Assembly (NCBI RefSeq): GCF_023821985.2
Contig: NZ_CP098805.1
Coordinates: forward strand, 4,584,501-4,648,500
DNA: 64,000 nt
Reading direction: 5' to 3'
DNA from: Dyadobacter chenhuakuii
GTDB lineage: Bacteria > Bacteroidota > Bacteroidia > Cytophagales > Spirosomataceae
A program made the translations under genes and the position numbers. Below are positions 1 through 8,551 of this stretch, one piece after another (within the stretch, counting starts at the first letter, position 1; each line of letters starts with the position of its first letter). Below the pieces are notes generated by a model. It saw nothing but the letters and a program-made list of their open reading frames with translations, did no database searches and was not told where the DNA came from.

Positions 1-555
1 GGCTTGAACTCTTCTTTTGCAATATTCCAGGATGCAACTGGCAAAGCGCGTGAGAAATGCATCGCAATGGGAATTGGTGTTGGTTCAGGATATTTGTTCG
101 AAACTGATTTCTACCGTGAAGTTACGTCTGACCTTACAGGCGAGCGTGGAACATTAATGGGCGCTATCCAGGGAATTTTCGCAGCACAATACGAAGTGCT
201 TCGCTCAAACGGACACTCTCCATCAGAAGCATTCAACGAAACAGTTGAAGAATTGACGCAATCATTGATGCCATTGGTTGCTGAAAACGGCATGGACTGG
301 ATGTACGCAAACTGCTCTACAACAGCACAACGCGGTGCATTGGATTGGTGGAAACCATTCCGTGACGCTACTAAGCCTGTTTTCGAGCAACTTTACAACT
401 CCGTAAAAAGCGGCGAGCAAGCAAATATCTCTATTACACGTAACTCGCAATCGGATTACCGTGTGAAATTGGAAGAAGAACTGGCTGAGCTTCGTGAATC
501 AGAAATGTGGAGAGCCGGCAAAACTGTTCGCAGCCTGCGCCCAGAGAATAATTAA
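1..555 (+). CDS. ilvC: Ketol-acid reductoisomerase, C-terminal part (5' end outside window)
   Basis: The gene enters from the left edge; about 184 codons are visible and no true start is present. KARI makes 2,3-dihydroxy-isovalerate or -methylvalerate from acetohydroxy acids in valine and isoleucine synthesis. The visible part is the all-helical knotted domain: it opens with the NSSFAIFQDATGKA segment and continues with SDLTGERGTLMG, whose acidic residues bind Mg2+, then NGHSPSEAFNETVEE and ANCSTTAQRGALDW. It ends in KTVRSLRPENN. From memory, this is much closer to yeast mitochondrial Ilv5, which ends KEVRKLRPENQ, than to the E. coli enzyme. It lies upstream of ilvA in the same direction, so an ilv operon entering from the left is likely. 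Confidence 0.95.
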   Translation, partial: GLNSSFAIFQDATGKAREKCIAMGIGVGSGYLFETDFYREVTSDLTGERGTLMGAIQGIFAAQYEVLRSNGHSPSEAFNETVEELTQSLMPLVAENGMDWMYANCSTTAQRGALDWWKPFRDATKPVFEQLYNSVKSGEQANISITRNSQSDYRVKLEEELAELRESEMWRAGKTVRSLRPENN

Positions 556-571
556 TCAGATTTTTTTCTTT

Positions 572-593
572 GCCGTTGGCTTAAGCCAACGGC
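572..593. repeat. Perfect 22-bp palindrome after ilvC
   Basis: Two 9-nt arms (GCCGTTGGC and GCCAACGGC) flank TTAA, giving a perfect palindrome 16 bp after the ilvC stop. A T-tract lies before it rather than after it on the plus strand. It is therefore not a canonical plus-strand terminator, although it may stabilise the ilvC mRNA 3' end or act with the hairpin at 617-643. Confidence 0.6.
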
Positions 594-616
594 AATTGAG
601 AATATAGAGAAATTTG

Positions 617-643
617 AAGCTTTGCAGCATGCAAGGCTTTTTT
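617..643 (+). terminator. Intrinsic-terminator-like hairpin just before ilvA
   Basis: AAGCTTTGCA (617-626) pairs with TGCAAGGCTT (630-639), ten pairs with one G-U, around a 3-nt loop. Further T residues follow (640-643). It ends only 11 nt before the chosen ilvA ATG, so it either ends ilvC transcripts or attenuates read-through into ilvA. Confidence 0.5.
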
Positions 644-654
644 CATTAACAGCA

Positions 655-1911
655 ATGGATACAGCTCACTCCGCTCCGACATTAGACAACATTTTCCTCG
701 CCGCTGAAAGGCTTCGAGGCATCATTAACCACACGCCAATCTTTTATAATGCACATCTTTCAGAGCAATATCAGGCTAATATTTACCTGAAAAGGGAAGA
801 TCTGCAAACAGTGCGTTCCTACAAAATTCGGGGCGCGTATAACAAAATGGCAAGCATGTCCGCAGAGGCACTTGCGGGCGGGGTCGTGTGTGCGAGCGCA
901 GGCAACCATGCACAAGGCGTAGCATACGCATGCAAGAAAATGCAGGTTAAAGGAGCGATTTTCATGCCTACAACCACGCCAGCACAGAAAGTAAAACAAG
1001 TTAGACTGTTTGGTCAGGAATGGATCGAGATTCACTTGGTAGGCGATACTTATGACGATGCCTATTATGCCTCCAAAGAATATCAAACCTTGAATAATGC
1101 CGTCTTTGTGCATCCATTTGATGATTTGCAAGTAATTGAAGGCCAGGGAACTGTGGGTTTGGAAATTTTCAAAGACGCTGATTTTAAGATTGACTATTTG
1201 CTGATGGCGATTGGTGGCGGTGGTTTGGCTTCGGGTATTTCAACCGTTTTCAAACAACTTTCGCCCAAAACAAAGCTGATAGGCGTAGAACCCGAAGGTT
1301 CACCAACCATGTATCAATCCATGCAGGAGGGGCACGTCGTTACTTTGGAGCACATTGATAAATTTGTTGACGGTGCGGCGGTTCGCAGGGCTGGGGAGAT
1401 CACATTTGAAATTTGCAGTAAAAGTCTGGATAAAGTGATCCTCGTTCCGGAAGGCAAAGTTTGCTCATCCATTTTGCAGCTTTATAACGAAGAAGCCATC
1501 GTTGCAGAGCCCGCAGGTGCGCTCACGGTTGCAGCATTGGATTTAATAAAAGAAGAAATAAAAGGCAAGAATGTCGTCGCATTGATCAGTGGAGGCAATA
1601 ATGACATTACCAGAACCGAAGAAATCAAAGAGCGCTCGTTGCTCTACGAAGGCTTAAAACATTACTTCATCATCCGTTTCCCTCAACGCTCCGGCGCATT
1701 CCGCGAATTTCTAAATGTCCTCGGACCAAACGACGACATTGCAAGATTCGAATATGTCAAGAAAACCAACCGTGAGCAAGGCCCCGCATTAGTCGGCATC
1801 GAGCTAAAAAACCGTGAAGACTTTGCACCATTAATCGAAAGAATGGATGCTAATCGGGTGGTTTATGAATATTTGAATGACCAGCCGGATCTGTTTCAAT
1901 TTATGGTTTAA
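655..1911 (+). CDS. ilvA: Threonine ammonia-lyase (biosynthetic threonine dehydratase)
   Basis: PLP enzyme converting threonine to 2-oxobutyrate, the first committed step to isoleucine. With the ATG at 655 the product is 418 aa. The PLP lysine is K57 in the VRSYKIRGAYNKM motif, and the glycine-rich phosphate-binding loop GGGGLASG is at about 187-194. The C-terminal ~90 residues form one ACT-like regulatory domain (from YFIIRFPQRSGAFREF onward), matching the short ~420-aa form common in Bacteroidota and Firmicutes rather than the two-ACT E. coli form. An in-frame TTG at 622 was rejected as start because it lies inside the hairpin at 617-639. Isoleucine feedback through the ACT domain is expected from the family. 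Confidence 0.93.
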   Translation: MDTAHSAPTLDNIFLAAERLRGIINHTPIFYNAHLSEQYQANIYLKREDLQTVRSYKIRGAYNKMASMSAEALAGGVVCASAGNHAQGVAYACKKMQVKGAIFMPTTTPAQKVKQVRLFGQEWIEIHLVGDTYDDAYYASKEYQTLNNAVFVHPFDDLQVIEGQGTVGLEIFKDADFKIDYLLMAIGGGGLASGISTVFKQLSPKTKLIGVEPEGSPTMYQSMQEGHVVTLEHIDKFVDGAAVRRAGEITFEICSKSLDKVILVPEGKVCSSILQLYNEEAIVAEPAGALTVAALDLIKEEIKGKNVVALISGGNNDITRTEEIKERSLLYEGLKHYFIIRFPQRSGAFREFLNVLGPNDDIARFEYVKKTNREQGPALVGIELKNREDFAPLIERMDANRVVYEYLNDQPDLFQFMV

Positions 1912-1913
1912 AA

Positions 1914-2762
1914 ATGCTCCGCGTCCCTTCCGATATCAGCTCCCAGGAATTTGAATCTTTAAAGATTCAGGATATGACTTTTGTTGCCTATCGCAACGAA
2001 GTATATCCTTCTAAATATGATGTGTTTTTTGAAGAACATGCGGTGATTGTGGTTTTGGAGGGAGAGAAGAAATTTACAAGCCCTACGCAGGAAGTGCGTG
2101 TTGAGAAAGGCGACATTCTGTTTGTTCAGCGTGGTTTCTACCTGATGTCCGAGTCGATTAATGAGGCTTATAAGAGTTTGGTTTTCTTTTTTGATGAAAA
2201 GCTTTTAAAGGAATTTGTCAGCCTGCATCCTGAGCTTTTTAATCCTTCCAAAGCAATGGCAGTGCTGGAAAACCCGATTTTGCTTTTAAAGTCAGACGAG
2301 AATTTTGAGAAGTTCATCCAATCGGTTTTCCCTTATTTCCGATCACGTACTGAATTGAAAAATCATTTTCTCAGACTAAAATTTCAGGAATTACTGTTGC
2401 ATTTGCTGGAATTGGACAATTCAAAACAACTCCGCGCCATTCTTTACAGCCTGTACAAAGGAGAAAAAGCCGATTTGTCGTTTCTGATGAACAGTTATTA
2501 TCTCAAACCACTCACACTAAACGAACTAGCACGCCTCTCCGGACGCAGCTTGTCCGCATTCAAAAGAGATTTCCAAGACGAATTCAACACCTCCCCAGCG
2601 CTTTGGCTTAAAAACAAAAGGATCGATTACGCCGATTTTCTGCTTAGGAACAGCACTAAAAATGTTTCGGAAATCAGCACAGAGATCGGCTACGAAAGCG
2701 TTTCCCATTTTATAAAGACTTATAAGGAGAAGTTCGGTAGGACGCCGAAGAAGCAGGCGTAA
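1914..2762 (+). CDS. AraC-family transcriptional regulator
   Basis: A 282-aa protein that starts 2 nt after the ilvA stop, so it is probably co-transcribed. Residues ~1-120 look like a cupin-type sensing domain (for example VVLEGEKKFTSP and VEKGDILFVQRG). The last ~90 residues hold the two AraC helix-turn-helix motifs: LNELARLSGRSLSAFKRDF, then VSEISTEIGYESVSHF followed by the typical KEKFGRTPKK end. The ligand and targets cannot be read from the sequence. Its position suggests a link to ilv/leu genes, but it could equally be a resident regulator of something else. Confidence 0.85.
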   Translation: MLRVPSDISSQEFESLKIQDMTFVAYRNEVYPSKYDVFFEEHAVIVVLEGEKKFTSPTQEVRVEKGDILFVQRGFYLMSESINEAYKSLVFFFDEKLLKEFVSLHPELFNPSKAMAVLENPILLLKSDENFEKFIQSVFPYFRSRTELKNHFLRLKFQELLLHLLELDNSKQLRAILYSLYKGEKADLSFLMNSYYLKPLTLNELARLSGRSLSAFKRDFQDEFNTSPALWLKNKRIDYADFLLRNSTKNVSEISTEIGYESVSHFIKTYKEKFGRTPKKQA

Positions 2763-2813
2763 TTTGGGATTGTGTTTTGAAAAGCCTAGCTTCATTGTTA
2801 TAATGTGCTTACC

Positions 2814-3101
2814 ATGACTACACAGACCGTATTAGATAAATTGAACAAATCGAAAGGCTATTTTTTCAACAAATATCCTTTAAAATCAATGGCACTTTTC
2901 GGCTCCTATGCCCGAAATGACGCCAATGAAAGCAGTGATGTAGACATTCTTGTCGAATTCTCGGCTCCTGTCGGTTTTGAATTCATCGATCTTGCTATTG
3001 AACTGGAAGATATTCTTCAAACGAAGGTTGACCTCGTGAGTAAAAAAGGTTTGAAAGCCCCATTATTGCCTTTTATTGAAAAAAGCTTAATTTATGTCTG
3101 A
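2814..3101 (+). CDS. MntA-type minimal nucleotidyltransferase antitoxin
   Basis: A 95-aa protein with the nucleotidyltransferase signature GSx10DxD: G30-S31, ten residues, D42-V43-D44, inside FGSYARNDANESSDVDIL. In characterised MntA/HepT pairs the antitoxin neutralises the HEPN toxin by AMPylating a tyrosine. Its last 8 nt overlap the HEPN gene at 3094, the usual toxin-antitoxin arrangement. I chose the ATG at 2814 over an in-frame GTG at 2805. Function is inferred from motif and pairing. Confidence 0.85.
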   Translation: MTTQTVLDKLNKSKGYFFNKYPLKSMALFGSYARNDANESSDVDILVEFSAPVGFEFIDLAIELEDILQTKVDLVSKKGLKAPLLPFIEKSLIYV

Positions 3102-3435
3102 GCGGGCACCTTCCATATTATTTCTGGATATGCTGGATTCCGTTGAAACGGTTCTGGAATATACATTGGGAATGGGCTTCGATGATTTCCTGGCAGATCG
3201 GAAAACGCGGGATGCGGTGATTAGGAACATTCAAATCTTGGGTGAGGCTGCTAATCGCGTTCCAAAAGACATTCGTGAGCAATATCCGGAAATTGAATGG
3301 ATGCGGATCATTAGATCAAGACATATTTTGGTGCACGATTATGCCGGAATTGATTATGAAATCGTCTGGCGCATCATAGAAATCCATTTGCCTCCTTTAA
3401 AAGATGCGCTGCTTAATTTGACCGCCGGGCGCTAA
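3094..3435 (+). CDS. HepT-like HEPN-domain ribonuclease toxin (DUF86)
   Basis: A 113-aa all-alpha HEPN protein. The catalytic Rx4HxY motif is intact: R76, H81 and Y83 in RHILVHDY. The upstream helix NIQILGEAANRVPKDIR is typical of DUF86. HepT toxins cleave RNA or tRNA; here the gene overlaps the MntA-type antitoxin by 8 nt in another frame. The pair sits between the ilvA-AraC and leuCD blocks, and base composition does not obviously differ from the neighbours. Confidence 0.85.
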   Translation: MSERAPSILFLDMLDSVETVLEYTLGMGFDDFLADRKTRDAVIRNIQILGEAANRVPKDIREQYPEIEWMRIIRSRHILVHDYAGIDYEIVWRIIEIHLPPLKDALLNLTAGR

Positions 3436-3634
3436 GTCGACACTGCCAATAACAATTTCCGCTCAAACTTCTCTTGAAAACTAAAATCACTATTTTTTGA
3501 ACCTTTAACGTTATCGTTATTCGGTTGAATTTGTGGTAATTTGTAATCTCAGTTCTCCTTTTGGGAAAAGGGCGGTTTGGATCGCAATTTCTTAGAAGTC
3601 AGTCTTGAAGAGGCGAAATTTTAATAATAAAAAA

Positions 3635-5038
3635 ATGAGTAATCAAGCAAGTACCCTTTTCGACAAGGTGTGGGACGCACACGTTGTACGCAAAATTGAA
3701 GATGGTCCGGATGTGTTCTTTATCGACCGTCATTTCATCCACGAAGTAACCAGTCCGGTTGCATTCCTGGGTCTGGAAAGCAGAAATATTGGTGTAATGT
3801 ATCCTGAAAGAACATTCGCGACTGCCGACCACAACACGCCGACAATCAATCAACACCTTCCAGTTCAGGATGCGCTTTCTGCGAATCAATTGAAAGCGCT
3901 GGAAACCAACTCATTAAAGTACGGAATTTCACACTGGGGCCTTGGCCATGCCAGGAACGGAATTGTGCACGTAGTAGGCCCAGAAAATGGAATTACACTT
4001 CCCGGCATGACGATCGTTTGCGGGGATTCACATACATCTACACACGGTGCTTTTGGCGCAATTGCCTTTGGCATAGGCACTTCTGAGGTGGAAATGGTGC
4101 TTTCTTCGCAATGCATCATGCAGCCTAAGCCTAAGAAAATGCGTGTCAATGTCAACGGAACATTGGGAAAGGGAGTAACGCCGAAAGACGTGACGCTTTA
4201 TGTTATTTCCAAACTGACAACAGCCGGCGCAACGGGTTATTTTGTTGAATATGCGGGTGACGTTTTCAGAAATATGAGCATGGAGGGCCGTATGACGGTT
4301 TGTAACATGAGCATTGAAATGGGCGCACGCGGTGGCATGATCGCGCCGGACGAAACCACATTTGCATACATTGATGGTCGCGACCAGGCTCCAAAAGGAG
4401 AGAAGTGGGACGAGGCGCTTGCTTACTGGAAGACATTGAAAACAGACGAAGGCGCTGTTTTTGACAAAGAATATACTTTCGATGCAGCGGACATCGAACC
4501 GATGATCACTTACGGAACGAATCCGGGAATGGGTCAGGGAATATCCAGGAATATCCCTACTTCGGAACAAGTCGAAGGCGGAAAGTCTACATACGATAAG
4601 TCATTGGCTTACATGGGTTTCCATGAAAATGAATCTATGCTGGGCAAGAAAATAGACTATGTTTTCATCGGAAGCTGCACCAATGGCCGCATTGAAGATT
4701 TCCGTGCATTTGCTTCGATTGTAAAAGGTCGCAAAAAGGCTGATAATGTGACGGCTTGGGTTGTTCCAGGTTCACACATTGTGGAGGCGCAGATTAAAGA
4801 AGAAGGGATTTTGGACATTCTTACGGAAGCCGGATTTGAGCTTCGTCAGCCAGGATGCTCAGCTTGTCTGGCGATGAATGATGACAAAATTCCAGCCGGA
4901 AAATATGCTGTCAGCACGTCAAACCGCAATTTCGAAGGTCGCCAAGGCCCGGGCGCGAGAACGCTTCTGGCTAGTCCGTTGGTGGCTGCGGCTGCGGCAG
5001 TGACCGGCGTTGTTACAGACCCACGTGATCTTCTTTAA
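3635..5038 (+). CDS. leuC: 3-isopropylmalate dehydratase large subunit
   Basis: Aconitase-family enzyme isomerising 2- to 3-isopropylmalate in leucine synthesis, working with LeuD. With the ATG at 3635 it has 467 aa, the usual size. The three [4Fe-4S] ligands are visible: C348 in GSCTNGR, and C408 and C411 in QPGCSACLAMN. Substrate-binding segments DHNTPT and GDSHTSTHGAFG are also present. A TTG 30 nt upstream is in frame but adds a non-family lysine/asparagine-rich leader, so ATG is preferred. It is followed after 18 bp by leuD. The 199-bp upstream gap probably holds the promoter, although I saw no convincing box. Confidence 0.97.
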   Translation: MSNQASTLFDKVWDAHVVRKIEDGPDVFFIDRHFIHEVTSPVAFLGLESRNIGVMYPERTFATADHNTPTINQHLPVQDALSANQLKALETNSLKYGISHWGLGHARNGIVHVVGPENGITLPGMTIVCGDSHTSTHGAFGAIAFGIGTSEVEMVLSSQCIMQPKPKKMRVNVNGTLGKGVTPKDVTLYVISKLTTAGATGYFVEYAGDVFRNMSMEGRMTVCNMSIEMGARGGMIAPDETTFAYIDGRDQAPKGEKWDEALAYWKTLKTDEGAVFDKEYTFDAADIEPMITYGTNPGMGQGISRNIPTSEQVEGGKSTYDKSLAYMGFHENESMLGKKIDYVFIGSCTNGRIEDFRAFASIVKGRKKADNVTAWVVPGSHIVEAQIKEEGILDILTEAGFELRQPGCSACLAMNDDKIPAGKYAVSTSNRNFEGRQGPGARTLLASPLVAAAAAVTGVVTDPRDLL

Positions 5039-5056
5039 TTCAAACCCGACATTAAC

Positions 5057-5653
5057 ATGGCTTACGATAAATTCACAGTTTTAAAAAGCACGGCAGTTCC
5101 TTTGCCGATAGAAAACGTTGATACAGACCAGATTATCCCTGCGCGTTTTCTGAAAGCAACCAAGCGCGAAGGATTCGGTGACAACCTTTTCCGTGACTGG
5201 CGCTACAATGGCGATGATACGCCGAAGACGGATTTTGTATTAAACAATCCGATTTACAAAGGAAAAATCCTGGTAGGCGGTCACAATTTCGGAAGCGGAT
5301 CGAGCCGGGAGCATGCTGCCTGGGCGATCTATGATTATGGTTTCCGTTGCGTGGTTTCCAGTTTTTTTGCGGATATTTTTAAAGGTAACTCATTGAATAT
5401 CGGCATTTTGCCGGTTCAGGTTAGTCCTGAATTTCTGGATAAAATATTCCAGGCCATTGAGGCCGATCCGAATGCGGAATTCGAGGTGAACCTTGATGCG
5501 CAGACGATCACGATCGTAGGCTCCGGCGAATCTGAATCTTTCGACATCAATGGTTATAAAAAACATAACATGATGAATGGCTTCGACGATATTGATTATC
5601 TGCAAGCTATGAAAGGCGAGATCAAGGAGTTTGAAGCAGAAAGAATCTATTAA
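5057..5653 (+). CDS. leuD: 3-isopropylmalate dehydratase small subunit
   Basis: A 198-aa partner of LeuC that carries the swivelling substrate-recognition domain. Diagnostic segments are VDTDQIIPARFLK near the N-terminus and GGHNFGSGSSREHAAWA around residues 75-90. Length and motif order match bacterial LeuD. It lies 18 bp after leuC and 17 bp before the next LeuA-family gene, so a single operon is likely. Confidence 0.97.
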   Translation: MAYDKFTVLKSTAVPLPIENVDTDQIIPARFLKATKREGFGDNLFRDWRYNGDDTPKTDFVLNNPIYKGKILVGGHNFGSGSSREHAAWAIYDYGFRCVVSSFFADIFKGNSLNIGILPVQVSPEFLDKIFQAIEADPNAEFEVNLDAQTITIVGSGESESFDINGYKKHNMMNGFDDIDYLQAMKGEIKEFEAERIY

Positions 5654-5670
5654 AGCCGGCCGCCGCACTT

Positions 5671-7242
5671 ATGAACAGCCGCTATATTGAAATAATGGAC
5701 ACGACACTCCGCGACGGTGAGCAGACCAGCGGCGTGTCGTTTTCCGCATCAGAAAAGTTGACCATTGCGCAAATCCTGTTGCAGGAAGTGAAAGTGGACC
5801 GCATTGAAATTGCTTCGGCCCGGGTTTCGGAAGGGGAATTTCAGGCTGTCCGGAAAATCACTGAATGGGCAAGGGCCAATGGTTTTCTGGATAAAATTGA
5901 GGTTTTAACTTTTGTAGACGGCGACGCTTCCATTAACTGGATGCTGGAATCGGGTGCGCGTGTAATGAATCTTTTGACCAAAGGTTCGCTGAATCATTTA
6001 AAACATCAGCTTAAAAAGTCACCTGCCGAACATTTTGAAGACATTCGTAAGGTGATTGAATTGGCTGAAAACCAAGGTATCGATTGCAACGTCTATCTCG
6101 AAGATTGGAGCAACGGCATGCGGGATTCACCCGAATATGTTTTCCAATCGCTTGATTTCCTGGTGACTCAGCCGGTAAAACGGATTTTGCTACCTGATAC
6201 ACTGGGCATTCTAACGCCTTCGGAATCCTATACTTTTGTCAAGTCGATCGTTGACCGTTATCCTGACAGCCATTTCGAGTTCCACGCGCATAACGACTAT
6301 GACCTGAGCGTCGCGAATGTCATGGAAGCATTGCGTGCAGGTGCGCATGGGCTGCATTTGACGGTGAATGGCATGGGTGAAAGAACGGGTAATGCGCCGC
6401 TGGCGAGCACAATTGCAGTCATCAATGACCTCATGCCGGAATTTAAAACCTCTGTCAACGAGCGCTCATTATACACGGTTAGCAAGCTGGTTGAGACATT
6501 TTCTGGTGTCCGGATCCCATCTAATAAGCCAATCGTTGGTGAAAGTGTCTTTACCCAAACAGCTGGCATTCACGCGGATGGCGATAAAAAGAACAATCTG
6601 TATTTCAGTAAGTTAATGCCAGAGCGTTTCGGTCGTCAGCGGCTTTATGCTTTGGGTAAAACTTCCGGAAAAGCTAATATTGAGAATAATCTGAGGGATC
6701 TGGGAATCTCCCTTTCTGACTCGGATCTAAAAAAAGTCACGCAGCGGATTATTGAACTCGGCGATCGCAAAGAAGCGGTGACGCCTGAGGATCTGCCCTA
6801 TATCATTTCTGATATTCTGGCTAGTAATGCCATTGAGGAGAAGGTTGTTATCGTCAATTACGTGCTCACGCATTCTAAAAATTTAAAGCCTTCTGCCACA
6901 CTGCAAATCAGGTTTGAAGACGAGATTTTCGAGGAAAATGCGCAGGGCGACGGTCAGTATGATGCCTTTATGAATGCGTTGAAGAAAATATATTGCCGTA
7001 AAGGAATCAGTCTGCCCATGCTGACGGATTATGCAGTGCGCATCCCGCCTGGCGGCAAAACCGACGCTCTTTGCGAAACGATCATTACCTGGGAAATCAA
7101 CGGCAAGGACGTAAAAACCAGAGGATTAGACTCTGACCAAACCGTCTCAGCCATCATGGCCACGCAAAAAATGCTAAACCTAATCGGCATTCCCGCAAAC
7201 CCGGAACTGATCGGCGAAATCCCGCTGGTTAGCGCGATTTGA
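5671..7242 (+). CDS. 2-isopropylmalate synthase / citramalate synthase family, with LeuA regulatory domain
   Basis: A 523-aa acyl-transferring aldolase-type enzyme (acetyl-CoA plus a 2-oxoacid). The catalytic TIM barrel starts with MDTTLRDGEQTSG and contains the metal-binding HAHNDYDLSVAN and NGMGERTGNAPLAS segments. A LeuA-dimer regulatory domain fills roughly the last 130 residues (TLQIRFEDE to the end). It differs from the second LeuA copy at 8666 in having this allosteric domain and in motifs such as YLEDWSNGMRDS. It may be a second isopropylmalate synthase or an (R)-citramalate synthase feeding isoleucine through LeuCDB; sequence alone does not decide. It sits between leuD and leuB. Confidence 0.85.
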   Translation: MNSRYIEIMDTTLRDGEQTSGVSFSASEKLTIAQILLQEVKVDRIEIASARVSEGEFQAVRKITEWARANGFLDKIEVLTFVDGDASINWMLESGARVMNLLTKGSLNHLKHQLKKSPAEHFEDIRKVIELAENQGIDCNVYLEDWSNGMRDSPEYVFQSLDFLVTQPVKRILLPDTLGILTPSESYTFVKSIVDRYPDSHFEFHAHNDYDLSVANVMEALRAGAHGLHLTVNGMGERTGNAPLASTIAVINDLMPEFKTSVNERSLYTVSKLVETFSGVRIPSNKPIVGESVFTQTAGIHADGDKKNNLYFSKLMPERFGRQRLYALGKTSGKANIENNLRDLGISLSDSDLKKVTQRIIELGDRKEAVTPEDLPYIISDILASNAIEEKVVIVNYVLTHSKNLKPSATLQIRFEDEIFEENAQGDGQYDAFMNALKKIYCRKGISLPMLTDYAVRIPPGGKTDALCETIITWEINGKDVKTRGLDSDQTVSAIMATQKMLNLIGIPANPELIGEIPLVSAI

Positions 7243-7331
7243 AGCTTTGTTATAGATCAAATATGAGATTTACCGCCGCTTTTGGCGAGAATGAAAATGA
7301 TTAAATAATTGATTATCAATTCAAACAATTA

Positions 7332-8402
7332 ATGAAGAAAAATATTCTAATCGTTCCGGGGGATGGAATCGGACAAGAAGTTACAGAAGTTGGGAAAAGT
7401 GTTTTGGTGAAAATTGCTGAGAAATTCGGTCACGAGTTCAGCTATGACGAAGCATTAATGGGCCACGTTGCGATTGAAGCGACTGGTAACCCGCTTCCAG
7501 ATGAAACGCTTGAAAAAATGCGTAACTCGGATGCAATCCTATTCGGCGCCGTAGGCCATCCGAAATATGACAATGACCCAACTGCCAAAGTTCGTCCGGA
7601 GCAAGGCTTGCTGAAAATGCGTAAGGAGCTTGGTTTGTATGCCAATTTGCGCCCTATCAAGTTGTTTGATGAGCTTTTGAGTGCGTCTTCGATTAAGCCT
7701 GAAATTCTGAAAGGTTCGGATATTCTTTTCTTCCGTGAGCTTACGGGGGATATTTATTTTGGTGAAAAAGGTCGTAAAAACGATAACAACACTGCTTACG
7801 ACATTGCGGAATACAGCAGATACGAAGTAGAACGCATTGGCCGCAAGGCATTTGAAGCTGCTCGTACGCGTGGCAAAAGATTGATGTCAGTGGATAAAGC
7901 CAACGTTTTGGAAACAAGCCGTTTGTGGAGAGAAGTGATCCAGGCGCTTGCTCCTGAGTATCCGGATGTTACGGTTGAACACCAGTTTGTGGATTCAGCG
8001 GCAATGTTGCTGATCAAAGATCCAAGACGCTTCGACGTTGTGGTAACGGCTAATTTGTTCGGAGACATTCTGACGGATGAAGCAAGCCAGATTGCAGGCT
8101 CTATGGGCATGTTGGCGTCTGCTTCTGTGGGCGATAGCACGGGCGTCTACGAGCCGATCCACGGTTCAGCGCATGACATTACTGGAAAAGGCATTGCTAA
8201 TCCGTTAGCTTCTGTTCTTTCTGCTGCATTGTTGCTGGACATTTCATTTGGCTTGAAAGAAGAATCGGATGCGATTATTGCGGCGGTTGATAAACTTTTG
8301 AAAGATGGTTTCCGTACAAAAGACATTTCGGATGCTTCGACGCCTGCGCACTTGCTATTGAACACGCAATCGGCTGGTGCTGAGCTTTTGAAGAGAATCT
8401 GA
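7332..8402 (+). CDS. leuB: 3-isopropylmalate dehydrogenase
   Basis: NAD-dependent oxidative decarboxylase giving 4-methyl-2-oxopentanoate in leucine synthesis. It has 356 aa. Visible landmarks are the N-terminal IVPGDGIGQEV, LLKMRKELGLYANLRP with the substrate-binding arginines, ELTGDIYFGEKG, the catalytic YEVERIGRKAFE, and the Mg-binding NLFGDILTDEASQIAGS followed by EPIHGSAHDITGKGIANP. It is the fourth gene of the leu group, 89 bp after the LeuA-like gene, and is followed by the leucine attenuator. Confidence 0.97.
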   Translation: MKKNILIVPGDGIGQEVTEVGKSVLVKIAEKFGHEFSYDEALMGHVAIEATGNPLPDETLEKMRNSDAILFGAVGHPKYDNDPTAKVRPEQGLLKMRKELGLYANLRPIKLFDELLSASSIKPEILKGSDILFFRELTGDIYFGEKGRKNDNNTAYDIAEYSRYEVERIGRKAFEAARTRGKRLMSVDKANVLETSRLWREVIQALAPEYPDVTVEHQFVDSAAMLLIKDPRRFDVVVTANLFGDILTDEASQIAGSMGMLASASVGDSTGVYEPIHGSAHDITGKGIANPLASVLSAALLLDISFGLKEESDAIIAAVDKLLKDGFRTKDISDASTPAHLLLNTQSAGAELLKRI

Positions 8403-8500
8403 TTTAATAGAAGTTTTACCAAATAATATTTGTTTGAAGGAAAACTTATGTTTTATTTGCAGAACAAAATGTTGTTAGCGAAATTTCGCAACCTGATATC

Positions 8501-8551
8501 ATGAACGCACTCGAATTGAACCTTAATCTCCTGAATTTGCTGATACCGTAA
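8501..8551 (+). CDS. leuL: Leucine leader peptide (16 aa)
   Basis: The ORF reads MNALELNLNLLNLLIP, then TAA. Seven of 16 residues are leucine, with LL at positions 10-11 and 13-14. It lies 114 bp upstream of leuA and just before three RNA arms that can fold in alternative ways. This is the classical layout of ribosome-mediated transcription attenuation: stalling at Leu codons when leucine is scarce favours the antiterminator. A 12-bp palindrome (8478-8489) sits just upstream. The peptide is an inference from composition and position; no family match is claimed. Confidence 0.75.
   Translation: MNALELNLNLLNLLIP

Noticed and set aside
622..654. Upstream TTG start for ilvA
   Set aside because: It lies within a hairpin and adds residues not expected for the family; the ATG at 655 fits better.
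7263..7304. Short ORF before leuB as a leader peptide
   Set aside because: It reads MRFTAAFGENEND with no Leu codons and no following hairpin.
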